The notes: generated from the letters alone by a model not told the origin. 5,712 nt of DNA from Saprospiraceae bacterium (GCA_020528935.1 JAJDFU010000415.1:1-5712), one strand, 5' to 3'. Shown: positions 1-5,712, numbered from the stretch's first letter. Program-made: numbers and translations.

Positions 1-1313
1 GGCGAAGCGCAGTATCCGCTCCGTCTGTCCACTGTAAAGGATGTAGCAACCCACATTACTCTGGCGCCCGAAAGCCGATCGAATCAACAGGTCGTAGAGT
101 ACCGTCTGGATGTAGTGGTTGGGACTAATGCCGTGAATGTTAGGCATGAAGGGGCGCCCGCTTTTCAGCTCTACTATCGCGTGTTTTCCGTCCGGTACAG
201 GGTCGTGGTAGAGTAAGTCCAGGCGACCCTGCAGGCCGAAGCGATCGGAGAAAAAAGTGGGCTCCAGGTAGCAGAATGCCGGCTCCAGGCCCGCCTGCGG
301 GAAATCCGCTCCCAACACCTTTTTGAGGTTGACCCAATGCCGCTGGGCCTTTTGGGCAAGCTCGCGCAGTTCGGCATCGGTGAGCAGGGCGAAGCCGAGC
401 GGTTGCTGCTGAAAAACGGCCGGGAAGGTATCGCGAAAGGAAGCCCCGGGCCGGCCCATGAGCTCATCCAGGAAGAAGTTGGCTACCTGCCCCAGCAGCA
501 GGGGCGGCGTGGGGAGGCGGGGCAGAAATTTGTGCAGCAGGTAGGATTGGAGCACCACTTCCGCCCCCTTGAAGCACTCGGCAATAGCGCTCACGTCCAT
601 GAGGTAGTCCGGCTCCAGGACGAAAGCGGCCGGGCGAAGTATCCCCTTGGCATCCACTTCCACGTCGATCAGCCCGAGGGTGACCGGCAGGCGGAACCAT
701 TTTTCCAGTTGGTCAAGCACCGGAGTAAAGGGGGCATTCCGGTCGGGCAGGTCGTAGCGGACGGTGAGGAGGGAGTCCGGCTCCTCTTCGGAGACGGCCC
801 AAAAGCGCTTTTGAGCGATATCCACCCGCTGCACGCTCAACCGGATGAACGGCCGGAAGGCCTGTATGGGATGTTCTGCTTCCCGTTCCGGCCAGGGCGC
901 CTCGGCCAGCGCCTGCAAGGCCGGTGCGATGGGCTGGCCAGTGAGCGCTTCGAGCACATGAAGCAGGGCCTTTCGGCAAATGCCCACCCATTGAGCCGGG
1001 GAATAGGCCTCGTCGCCCCCCCGGCGCAGGCGGTGCAGAAAGTAGGGCAGCGGAGCAGGCAGCCGGAAGCGCTGGCACACGTACGCCACCCGGGCAAAAG
1101 GCGTGGAAAAGTGGAGCGCCTCCTCGGCCGTAGCTTCGGTGAGCACCACCTCGAGCAGCTTCAGGCCGGCCAGCCACTGGTCTTCCTCCGGAAGGGAGAG
1201 GCTGCGCTGCAACTCGCGCTGAATGAGGTCGGCAAACAGGGCGGGGTCTTTCCGGGTCAAAAATCGCGGGTTTGTAAGCTAAAGTACAGGCTTTCCCACT
1301 TTTCTGAAGGCAT
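1..1313 (-). CDS. Dna2/Cas4-like PD-(D/E)XK nuclease, N-terminal part, with apparent -1 frameshift (partial)
   Basis: The frame is open from position 1260 down to the left edge (420 codons). It carries the RecB/Cas4-type nuclease core: GRLDLL (motif II Asp, codon 217-219), IVELKSG (motif III E-x-K, codons 169-171 and 163-165) and QTVLY (motif IV Gln/Tyr, codons 106-108 and 94-96). With the repaired start these are about D366, E382, K384, Q403 and Y407. Some 340 residues of helical, Leu-rich sequence precede the core. In Bacteroidota this arrangement fits the N-terminal half of a Dna2-like nuclease fused to a superfamily 1 helicase; the helicase would lie beyond the left edge and is inferred. 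Likely role: cytoplasmic DNA end processing and repair. The frame has no ATG before codon 598-600, far too late. A neighbouring frame starts at ATG 1313-1311, reads MPSEKWESLYFSLQTRDF and hits TGA at 1259-1257; one extra T in the five-T run would join the two. TTG 1260-1258 is the alternative start. Family call fairly sure; helicase half and start uncertain. Confidence 0.82.
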
Positions 1314-1408
1314 ATGTCCAATTTCGAGCAAACCCTTCGCCGGTCAGTCAGTTATACCGTTTAAAAATTTAGGAGTTCCGTGCTTTTTCTTTTTTTAAGC
1401 GCGTATTC

Positions 1409-1464
1409 ACGGTTTCAAGGATAAAACGCCCCTGACGAATATGACACCTTATCCTTGAAACCGT
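1409..1464. repeat. Perfect 16-bp inverted repeat, 24-base spacer
   Basis: The arms ACGGTTTCAAGGATAA (1409-1424) and TTATCCTTGAAACCGT (1449-1464) are exact reverse complements separated by 24 bases. As RNA this would be a strong 16-bp stem with a large loop. It lies between divergent genes, where no terminator is needed, and has no long T-run directly 3' of either arm. An operator for a dimeric regulator, a 5'-leader hairpin of the downstream gene, or a remnant of a small mobile element are all possible. The repeat is certain; its function is unknown. Confidence 0.9.
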
Positions 1465-1490
1465 ATTATTTTCCTGCAATCCAAATCACC

Positions 1491-1496
1491 AAGGAG
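1491..1496 (+). promoter_or_regulatory. Possible ribosome binding site favouring ATG 1509
   Basis: AAGGAG lies 12 bases before ATG 1509 and 15 before ATG 1512, a rather long spacing. Bacteroidota often do without such sites, so this is weak support. It still favours the 1509/1512 starts over the in-frame TTG at 1455, which sits inside the right arm of the inverted repeat and would place 18 polar residues before the signal peptide. Confidence 0.35.
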
Positions 1497-1508
1497 AAAG
1501 CGAAACGC

Positions 1509-4034
1509 ATGATGTATCGATACGGACGATCGCTCTTGCTGGGGCTGTTGCTTACGGCATGGGCTTGCACCCCCCATGAAGCTTACGAAGAGGAAGGCCA
1601 AAGCGGCGCCGGACTGGCCCTGGACGCGTGGTTCTTCGAGCGCGCCTATCCCGATGGCCACATCCATACCGATCGCTGGGCGGCGGCCTTTTACCAGCGA
1701 AACTCCGGGCTGAACAAACGCTCCGGCGAGAACCCCTGGAGGGCCATCGGACCCAAAAATATTGGCGGCCGCACCCTGGCCCTGGCCTTTCATCCCAGCG
1801 ATCCCAACATCGTATATGCGGGCTCGGCCAGCGGCGGGCTTTGGAAGAGCACTACGGCCGGACAAGGCCCACAGGCCTGGCAGCCCGTACCCACCGGCCA
1901 TCCGGCCCTCAGCGTAGCTTCCATTGCCATAGACCCCACCGATCCGGACATCCTCTACATTGGCACGGGCGAGGTGTACAACTATACGGCTGCACGACCG
2001 GGCGTAGTGAACCGCCTCACCCGGGGCCTGTACGGCATCGGCATCCTCAAATCGACGGATGGAGGTCAGTCCTGGACGCCCTCTCTGCCCTGGGCGCCCA
2101 GCGAACTTCGCGGCGTGTGGGATGTAATTATCAATCCGCTGAACCCGCGCACCCTCTACGCCGGCACCACCACAGGCGTGTATCGCAGTCGCGATGCCGG
2201 CCAATCCTGGACCCTGATCCACGATCAGGCCATGGCCATGGACCTGGACCTGCATCCCCAGGATACCAGCGTACTGTACGCCTCGCACGGAGGCTACCGA
2301 ACGCCGGAAATGGGCCTGTTCGTCAGCCGCGATGCCGGGGAAAGCTTTCAGCAACTCACCGACGGCCTGCCCTCCTTTTACACCGGCAAGGCCATGCTGG
2401 CCATCAGCCCCTCCGACCCGGATGTACTCTACCTGTCCGTAGCCGAGGTCATGCAGAGCATCGGCCTATTCCGCTCCACCGACGGCGGCGACAGCTGGAC
2501 CAATGTCACCAATGAGGATGTGGCCCGCCACCAGGGCTGGTACTCCCACGATGTGGCCGTACACCCGGAAGATCCACAGGAGTTGCTCTACGTGGGCATC
2601 GACGTGCACAAATCCGAAGACGGCGGTCTTTCTCTCCAGAGAAAAACCTACTGGAACAAGTGGTACTTCGGCCAAACGCCCGTGGGCGGCCCGGAGGGAC
2701 CCCCCGATTACGTACATGCCGACATCCACGCCGCCTACTACCATCCCCTGCTGCCGGAAACGGTATTTCTGGCTACCGACGGCGGCATTTTCGTTTCCGA
2801 AGACGGGGGCGAGACCTGGGCGGGCCGCAACGGCGGCTATCAGACCCAGCAGTTTTATGCCAACTTCTCGTCCTCGGCCACCGAGCCCCGGCTGGCCATG
2901 GGTGGCATGCAGGACAATGCCACGGCCATCTATGTGGGCGACGACGCCTGGGTGCGCGTCATCGGCGGGGACGGGCTCAGTACGGCCATTGACCCCACCA
3001 ACCCCCAGGTGCTCTACGGCTCTTACCAGTATCTCAACCTCGTCAAATCACTGGACGGGGGCAATCAGTTCATCTCCATCGCGGTATCCTCGGCCGAGGG
3101 CGAGAGCCGGGCCTTTGCCGGGCCTTTCGAGCTGTCGCCCCACGATCCCGGCACCCTCTATGCCGGTGCGCAGCGATTGCACAAGTCTGCCAACGGCGGA
3201 GGCGACTGGACCGCTACCAGTTCCGGCCCCGTGGATCGCGGCAATCCCATTCTCCACATCGCCCCCTCGCCCCAGGATCCGCTCCTGCTTTACCTGAGTA
3301 CGGCCCCGCATTTCGAGGACGGCGCCCGGGTGCTGCGCAGCCTGGATGAAGGTGCAACCTGGGCCGTCATGGACGGCCTGCCCGACCGCGTGGCCAAGGA
3401 TATCGCCTTCCACCCCACCAACGACAGCATCGCCTACGTGGTCTTTTCGGGCTTCGGCAGCGGGCACGTGTATAAAACGACGGACCGGGGCGAAAGCTGG
3501 AACGATATCACGGGCTCATTGCCGGATGTGCCCACCAATACCGTGGTGGTGGATCCGGACCATCCGGATCATCTGTACGTTGGCAACGACCTGGGCGCGT
3601 ACGCCTCGCTGGACGGCGGTCAAAGCTGGGAGCCGCTGATGGAAGGCTTTCCGGAGGCCAGCCTGGTGATGCACCTGAGTATCTCGCCGGCCGACCGGAA
3701 ACTGCGGGCCGCTACGCACGGCCACGGCGTGTACGAGCGCGACCTGGAGCAGCCCGTAGCGGTACAGCAAGCCCGGAGGATGGACCCGGATATGGGTCAA
3801 CCCTATCCCAATCCGACCACTGGCCTGGTGTACTGGCCCGTGCAGGGGGGCGAACTGCGTGAAGTGCGGGTTTACGATCTGGCCGGGCAGTTGGTGCGCG
3901 CCTTTTCGATAACGGCCCGCCCCGGGCAGTTGCCGCAGTTCGACCTGAGCGGCCTGCCTGCGGGCAGTTATGTGCTGGATGCCCGGAACACGCAGGGCAG
4001 AAGCTGCTCCCGGATACAGGTGCTGACGGACTGA
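1509..4034 (+). CDS. Exported BNR/Asp-box beta-propeller protein with T9SS C-terminal sorting domain
   Basis: This complete protein has 841 residues from ATG 1509. Residues 1-19 are a signal peptide (Arg-rich start, hydrophobic Leu-rich core) ending AWA before Cys20; it could be cut by signal peptidase I or, with a poor lipobox, by signal peptidase II. The body contains eleven Asp-box motifs of the form S-x-D-x-G-x-x-W/F, starting near residues 182, 227, 273, 323, 369, 430, 514, 560, 611, 657 and 700. The usual spacing is 43-51 residues, as expected for beta-propeller blades of the VPS10/sortilin and GH74-like families. A GGMQDN...GGDGL segment around residues 465-490 is also typical of these proteins. 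Residues about 765-841 form a type A sorting domain: YPNPTTG, then VRVYDLAGQLV, then FDLSGLPAGSYVL. In this family that domain directs export across the outer membrane. No catalytic residues could be assigned, so a glycan-binding, adhesive or enzymatic role stays open. Confidence 0.9.
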   Translation: MMYRYGRSLLLGLLLTAWACTPHEAYEEEGQSGAGLALDAWFFERAYPDGHIHTDRWAAAFYQRNSGLNKRSGENPWRAIGPKNIGGRTLALAFHPSDPNIVYAGSASGGLWKSTTAGQGPQAWQPVPTGHPALSVASIAIDPTDPDILYIGTGEVYNYTAARPGVVNRLTRGLYGIGILKSTDGGQSWTPSLPWAPSELRGVWDVIINPLNPRTLYAGTTTGVYRSRDAGQSWTLIHDQAMAMDLDLHPQDTSVLYASHGGYRTPEMGLFVSRDAGESFQQLTDGLPSFYTGKAMLAISPSDPDVLYLSVAEVMQSIGLFRSTDGGDSWTNVTNEDVARHQGWYSHDVAVHPEDPQELLYVGIDVHKSEDGGLSLQRKTYWNKWYFGQTPVGGPEGPPDYVHADIHAAYYHPLLPETVFLATDGGIFVSEDGGETWAGRNGGYQTQQFYANFSSSATEPRLAMGGMQDNATAIYVGDDAWVRVIGGDGLSTAIDPTNPQVLYGSYQYLNLVKSLDGGNQFISIAVSSAEGESRAFAGPFELSPHDPGTLYAGAQRLHKSANGGGDWTATSSGPVDRGNPILHIAPSPQDPLLLYLSTAPHFEDGARVLRSLDEGATWAVMDGLPDRVAKDIAFHPTNDSIAYVVFSGFGSGHVYKTTDRGESWNDITGSLPDVPTNTVVVDPDHPDHLYVGNDLGAYASLDGGQSWEPLMEGFPEASLVMHLSISPADRKLRAATHGHGVYERDLEQPVAVQQARRMDPDMGQPYPNPTTGLVYWPVQGGELREVRVYDLAGQLVRAFSITARPGQLPQFDLSGLPAGSYVLDARNTQGRSCSRIQVLTD

Positions 4035-4121
4035 CAAAAATCACCCTCGAGCCGGGAACCGATCACTGAAGGCTTGATGTTTTTGGGCTAGATTACAGAT
4101 GAACCAAACATCCAAGTCATT

Positions 4122-4349
4122 ATGTTCCAACTGCGCATTTCCACCTTGATGTGGCGGTTTTACCTGATGATGGCGGTTGGAATCATCGCCGTCTATACCG
4201 CCCAAAGCTGGCTGATTGTAGTCACGTTTGCCATTGCGGTGAGTGCCATTTTGGGCTATCGGATTCCCTGGCCTCGTACCGAAGAGAAGGAAGGAAAGCA
4301 TGTGGCCCTGCCACCGCAAGCCGGCAAAAAACTGCGCCAAGCCAGTTAG
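4122..4349 (+). CDS. Small two-helix membrane protein, unknown function
   Basis: This 75-residue reading frame starts at ATG 4122, 87 bases after the propeller gene, and stops at TAG 4347-4349, just before a terminator hairpin. A short basic N-terminus (R5, R12) is followed by two hydrophobic stretches, about residues 13-27 and 30-46, separated by a short turn (AQSW). The C-terminal tail of roughly 29 residues is polar and charged, with many Lys. A helical hairpin in the inner membrane with the basic ends in the cytoplasm is the simplest reading. I do not recognise the family. No ribosome binding site or promoter is evident, so it may be co-transcribed with the gene before it. A 99-codon frame on the opposite strand covers the same DNA but looks like low-complexity polar sequence; I prefer this one for its membrane-protein composition and its terminator. 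Confidence 0.6.
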   Translation: MFQLRISTLMWRFYLMMAVGIIAVYTAQSWLIVVTFAIAVSAILGYRIPWPRTEEKEGKHVALPPQAGKKLRQAS

Positions 4350-4368
4350 TCAATCGATTATTCATTCT

Positions 4369-4410
4369 AAAAAAGAACCCTTGCCCGGGCTCTGCCGGCA
4401 AGGGTTTGTT
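4369..4410. terminator. Bidirectional hairpin terminator between convergent genes
   Basis: AACCCTTGCC (4376-4385) pairs exactly with GGCAAGGGTT (4397-4406) around an 11-base loop. On the minus strand the stem is followed by a run of six Ts (4374-4369), a classic intrinsic terminator. On the plus strand only an interrupted T-rich tail follows. It lies 26 bases after the stop of the small membrane protein gene, so it can end that transcript and back up the tmRNA terminator. Confidence 0.7.
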
Positions 4411-4435
4411 GTTGTACGCCATGCCTGGCGCACAC

Positions 4436-4470
4436 AAAAAAAGCCGCTCTCCGGGTCGGAGGAGCGGCTT
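4436..4470 (-). terminator. Intrinsic terminator of ssrA
   Basis: Read on the minus strand, a 9-bp GC-rich stem (4470-4462 pairing with 4449-4441; AAGCCGCTC / GAGCGGCTT) is extended by three more pairs across a single bulged base and is followed by seven Ts (4442-4436). It begins six bases after the tmRNA discriminator base, so it is clearly the tmRNA terminator. Confidence 0.88.
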
Positions 4471-4475
4471 GCTTG

Positions 4476-4851
4476 TGGAGACGGCGAGAGTCGAACTCGC
4501 GTCCAGCGAAAGCACCAGAGAGCTTTCTACATGCTTAGTGCGGCCTCGGATTGTCGGGTGTTCGAAAGGTGGCTGCACGAACCTGGACGAACACCTTAGT
4601 TTCTTGGATCTCGCAGCCCGGTCGAAACGAGCCGGCCTGCCAGCCTGAAGGTCGATGATGTGCGGCGCGCTGTGTATCAGGCGTCAAGCGCACGGCACAA
4701 AGGCATACCTAGGACCTCGTCTTAGGCTGCCATGGCATACTGAGTATTGCCATCTAAAAAAGGGTTATAGCTAGTTGTTAACGGAGATAAACTACGTGCT
4801 CCGGCATGCTTACTAACCAGTTGACTTCCCTGTCGATTCCAATACGTCCCC
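4476..4851 (-). ncRNA. ssrA: tmRNA (ssrA)
   Basis: This is a complete one-piece transfer-messenger RNA of 376 bases, which rescues stalled ribosomes with SmpB and tags the unfinished protein for degradation. The 5' end GGGGACG (4851-4845) pairs with CGTCTCC near the 3' end (4483-4477) to form a 7-bp acceptor stem with one G-U pair. The T arm GCGAG-TTCGACT-CTCGC and the strongly conserved CTAAGCATGTAG lie in the 3' domain; the D-like GGAATCGACAGGG lies in the 5' domain. The reading frame in the middle encodes GNTQYAMAA followed by TAA. The base after the acceptor stem is A (4476) and the next three are CAA, so the terminal CCA is not encoded and must be added by nucleotidyltransferase. A strong terminator follows directly. 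Pseudoknots were not traced in detail. Confidence 0.97.
4722..4751 (-). other. tmRNA proteolysis tag reading frame (GNTQYAMAA)
   Basis: The frame GGC AAT ACT CAG TAT GCC ATG GCA GCC TAA encodes GNTQYAMAA. The Gly resume codon and the YAMAA end match the form of known Bacteroidota tags, such as the G...YALAA and G...YAMAA types, which ClpXP-type proteases recognise. The resume codon is set by comparison with those tags: the frame stays open upstream, so position 4751 rests on family knowledge. Confidence 0.9.
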
Positions 4852-4882
4852 AATTGTCAATGAACACTTGCACTTTATAGGG

Positions 4883-4899
4883 TGCAATTTCCGTGCCAA
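4883..4899 (-). promoter_or_regulatory. Sigma-54 (RpoN) -24/-12 promoter upstream of ssrA
   Basis: The minus strand reads TTGGCACGGAAATTGCA, which meets every fixed position of the consensus YTGGCACGNNNNTTGCW, with the required 10 bases between GG and GC. Counting from the GC element, transcription would start near 4872, about 21 bases before the mature 5' end of tmRNA, leaving a short leader for RNase P to remove. Orientation and distance both fit ssrA. A weaker TTGGCA-14-TATAAA pattern overlaps it, but its spacing suits a housekeeping promoter poorly. The match is seen directly; use in the cell is inferred. Confidence 0.7.
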
Positions 4900-5015
4900 G
4901 TCATTTTGACAGGCACGCAAGGTAATAACTTCTCGGGGCAGGAAAAAGTTCCATTCGGTTGGGGAGAGCACGGGCATGGTGGCTTCCTTTGGTTCGGGTA
5001 AAAAAAGAAGGGTAC

Positions 5016-5056
5016 GTTTTCCGGAGAAAACCGATTGGCGTTGCGAAAAAAGCAAC
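5016..5056. repeat. Two tandem short inverted repeats
   Basis: GTTTTC-cgga-GAAAAC (5016-5031) and GTTGC-gaaaaaa-GCAAC (5040-5056) lie nine bases between repeats. They sit roughly 145-185 bases upstream of the predicted sigma-54 start site, a range where activators of such promoters often bind. The two sequences differ from each other, so they are not obviously two copies of one site. Confidence 0.4.
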
Positions 5057-5254
5057 AGGGAGTTCATGAAATTGAGGGCTTGAGCAGGTGCTGTTCAGCT
5101 TTATCCCCACCATCAGGATCTGCAGAGGCTGAAAATTTGTTGAACGGCAGCCAAATAATTTGTGCGACCACCCTTCCGTTTTTCCCATGTTTCATTTAGC
5201 TGACACAGTGCAATTCTACCACCTCTGCTATCTTCACGCTCGAAAGTACACCCT

Positions 5255-5712
5255 ATGACTAAGACCCTCTTTGCCCTTCTTCGCGAGCGCAAGTTGCCGC
5301 CCGATGCGCGGGTGGCGCTGAGCCCGGCCCAGTGTGCGCAGGCCATGCGCGATTTTCCCGTGCAGATCGTTGCCGAGCCATCCCCCATCCGCTGCTTTTC
5401 CGATGAGGAGTACCGGGAGGCGGGCATAGCCGTTCGGGACGCCCGCCGGGAGGCCGACGTGCTTTTGGGCGTCAAGGAGGTGCCCGTGGGGGAACTCCTG
5501 CCCGGGAAGACGTACTGCATGTTCAGCCACACCATCAAGAAACAGCCCTACAACCGGGGATTGCTGCAGGCCGTCCTGGAGCGGGGTATTCGCCTGATCG
5601 ACTACGAGGTGCTCACCGATGCGCGGGGTCTTACCCTCACCGCCTCCGCCCCCTTGTCCGCCCCGGCGCGGCCCCCCACGCGCCCTGGATGTTGCCGACG
5701 GGCCTGTTCCCC
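5255..5712 (+). CDS. Alanine dehydrogenase / Lys1-type saccharopine dehydrogenase family enzyme, N-terminal part (partial)
   Basis: ATG 5255 opens an N-terminal AlaDH/PNT-type domain, in a NAD(P)-dependent oxidoreductase that is probably cytoplasmic. Recognisable parts are LRERKLPPDARVALSP (R19, matching the substrate-binding Arg of alanine dehydrogenase), LLGVKEVP (K74) and FSHTIKKQPYN (H92). K74 and H92 match the Lys/His pair of yeast-type saccharopine dehydrogenase, and the FSHxxKxQ segment is closer to that group than to true alanine dehydrogenase. The family continues with L(I/T)AFGR(F/Y)xG, but here the frame reads GLTLTASAPLSAP from about 5627 and then loses all similarity. Apparent G-to-C changes and then lost bases suggest damage over the last ~70 bases. 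The right edge cuts the gene, so the NAD-binding domain is not seen. Many Bacteroidota make lysine by the diaminopimelate route, so a saccharopine-specific role is doubtful. Confidence 0.85.
   Translation, partial: MTKTLFALLRERKLPPDARVALSPAQCAQAMRDFPVQIVAEPSPIRCFSDEEYREAGIAVRDARREADVLLGVKEVPVGELLPGKTYCMFSHTIKKQPYNRGLLQAVLERGIRLIDYEVLTDARGLTLTASAPLSAPARPPTRPGCCRRACS

Larger units (their letters stand above)
1314..1508. other. Divergent intergenic region between nuclease and propeller protein
   Basis: This 195-base region separates two genes transcribed away from each other, so it should hold both promoters. It is more AT-rich than the flanking genes, with a T-rich run at 1383-1396 and a perfect 16-bp inverted repeat at 1409-1464. 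I looked for the Bacteroidota promoter pattern (TTTG, about 20 bases, TAnnTTTG) on both strands and found no full match, so I call no promoter here. Confidence 0.7.
4852..5254. other. 403-base region between ssrA and the dehydrogenase gene, no convincing gene
   Basis: This divergent region holds the sigma-54-type promoter (4883-4899), an inverted TTGCAC/GTGCAA repeat (4868-4887) and two tandem small hairpins (5016-5031 and 5040-5056). Two minus-strand frames of 84 and 95 codons cross it. The first runs through the ssrA promoter into the tmRNA 5' end; neither resembles a known family. Before the dehydrogenase start, TATCTTCA (5229-5236) partly resembles the Bacteroidota -7 element, without a clear -33 partner. 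Confidence 0.6.

Noticed and set aside
1279..1286. TACTTTAG on the minus strand as a Bacteroidota -7 promoter element
   Set aside because: It lies inside the probable N-terminal coding part of the nuclease (after ATG 1313), has one mismatch and lacks a -33 TTTG at the right distance.
713..1321. Minus-strand frame of 202 codons starting at ATG 1321
   Set aside because: It is in the wrong frame relative to the nuclease motifs and is a low-complexity Ala/Gly/Pro/Arg sequence. Only the frame starting at ATG 1313 gives a sensible N-terminus.
337..1398. Long plus-strand open frame of 353 codons
   Set aside because: It lies antisense to the nuclease gene, whose minus-strand frame shows clear PD-(D/E)XK motifs. 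The plus-strand product resembles no family and is the usual shadow of GC-rich coding DNA.
1409..1464. Inverted repeat as an intrinsic terminator
   Set aside because: The flanking genes diverge, the loop is 24 bases, and no continuous T-run follows the stem on either strand.
1449..2354. Minus-strand frame of 301 codons
   Set aside because: Antisense to the propeller gene and Gly/Ala-rich without recognisable domains; a shadow frame. The same holds for 1628-2515 and 2503-3297 on the plus strand and 3048-3467 and 3516-4037 on the minus strand.
4151..4648. Plus-strand frames running through the terminators into the tmRNA gene (also 4243-4599, and 4222-4578 on the minus strand)
   Set aside because: They cross two strong terminators and the structured tmRNA gene, so open frames here are not evidence of coding.
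4813..5188. Two minus-strand frames (84 and 95 codons) upstream of ssrA
   Set aside because: The first runs through the sigma-54 element into the tmRNA 5' end, and the second overlaps the same region in another frame. Neither has a ribosome binding site, a recognisable motif or a terminator. A decayed gene fragment cannot be excluded.
1..5712. CRISPR array, insertion sequence, prophage or tRNA genes
   Set aside because: No regularly spaced direct repeats, transposase or integrase motifs, or tRNA cloverleaf other than the tmRNA ends were seen. The Cas4-like nuclease is better explained as part of a Dna2-like repair enzyme, with no cas genes nearby.

Overview
The window looks like a chromosomal piece of a fairly GC-rich member of the Bacteroidota. 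The evidence is a secreted protein with a C-terminal sorting domain of the type IX secretion system (found in this phylum), a tmRNA whose tag (GNTQYAMAA) has the G...YA(L/M)AA form known in this phylum, and two flanking genes that resemble Bacteroidota families. Saprospiria- or Cytophagia-like bacteria are my best guess; the window alone cannot settle it.

Layout. (1) Positions 1-1313, minus strand: the N-terminal ~438 residues of a large Dna2/Cas4-like PD-(D/E)XK nuclease, probably a nuclease-helicase, cut by the left edge. Its natural ATG is separated from the rest by an apparent -1 frameshift in a run of five Ts. (2) 1314-1508: divergent intergenic region with a perfect 16-bp inverted repeat. 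(3) 1509-4034, plus: a complete 841-residue exported BNR/Asp-box beta-propeller protein with a T9SS type A C-terminal domain. (4) 4122-4349, plus: a small two-helix membrane protein of unknown function. (5) 4369-4470: two hairpin terminators between convergent genes. (6) 4476-4851, minus: a complete ssrA (tmRNA) gene, preceded by an exact match to the sigma-54 -24/-12 consensus. (7) 4852-5254: a 403-base region holding that promoter, some small inverted repeats and no convincing gene. (8) 5255-5712, plus: the N-terminal part of an alanine dehydrogenase / Lys1-type saccharopine dehydrogenase family enzyme, cut by the right edge, with its last ~70 bases apparently corrupted.

The genes do not form one operon or pathway. 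They cover DNA repair, an extracellular protein, ribosome rescue and amino acid metabolism, an ordinary chromosomal mix. I found no new multi-gene system. The observation most worth following is the sigma-54-type promoter placed to drive tmRNA; next are the frameshift in the nuclease gene and the long inverted repeat between the divergent genes.
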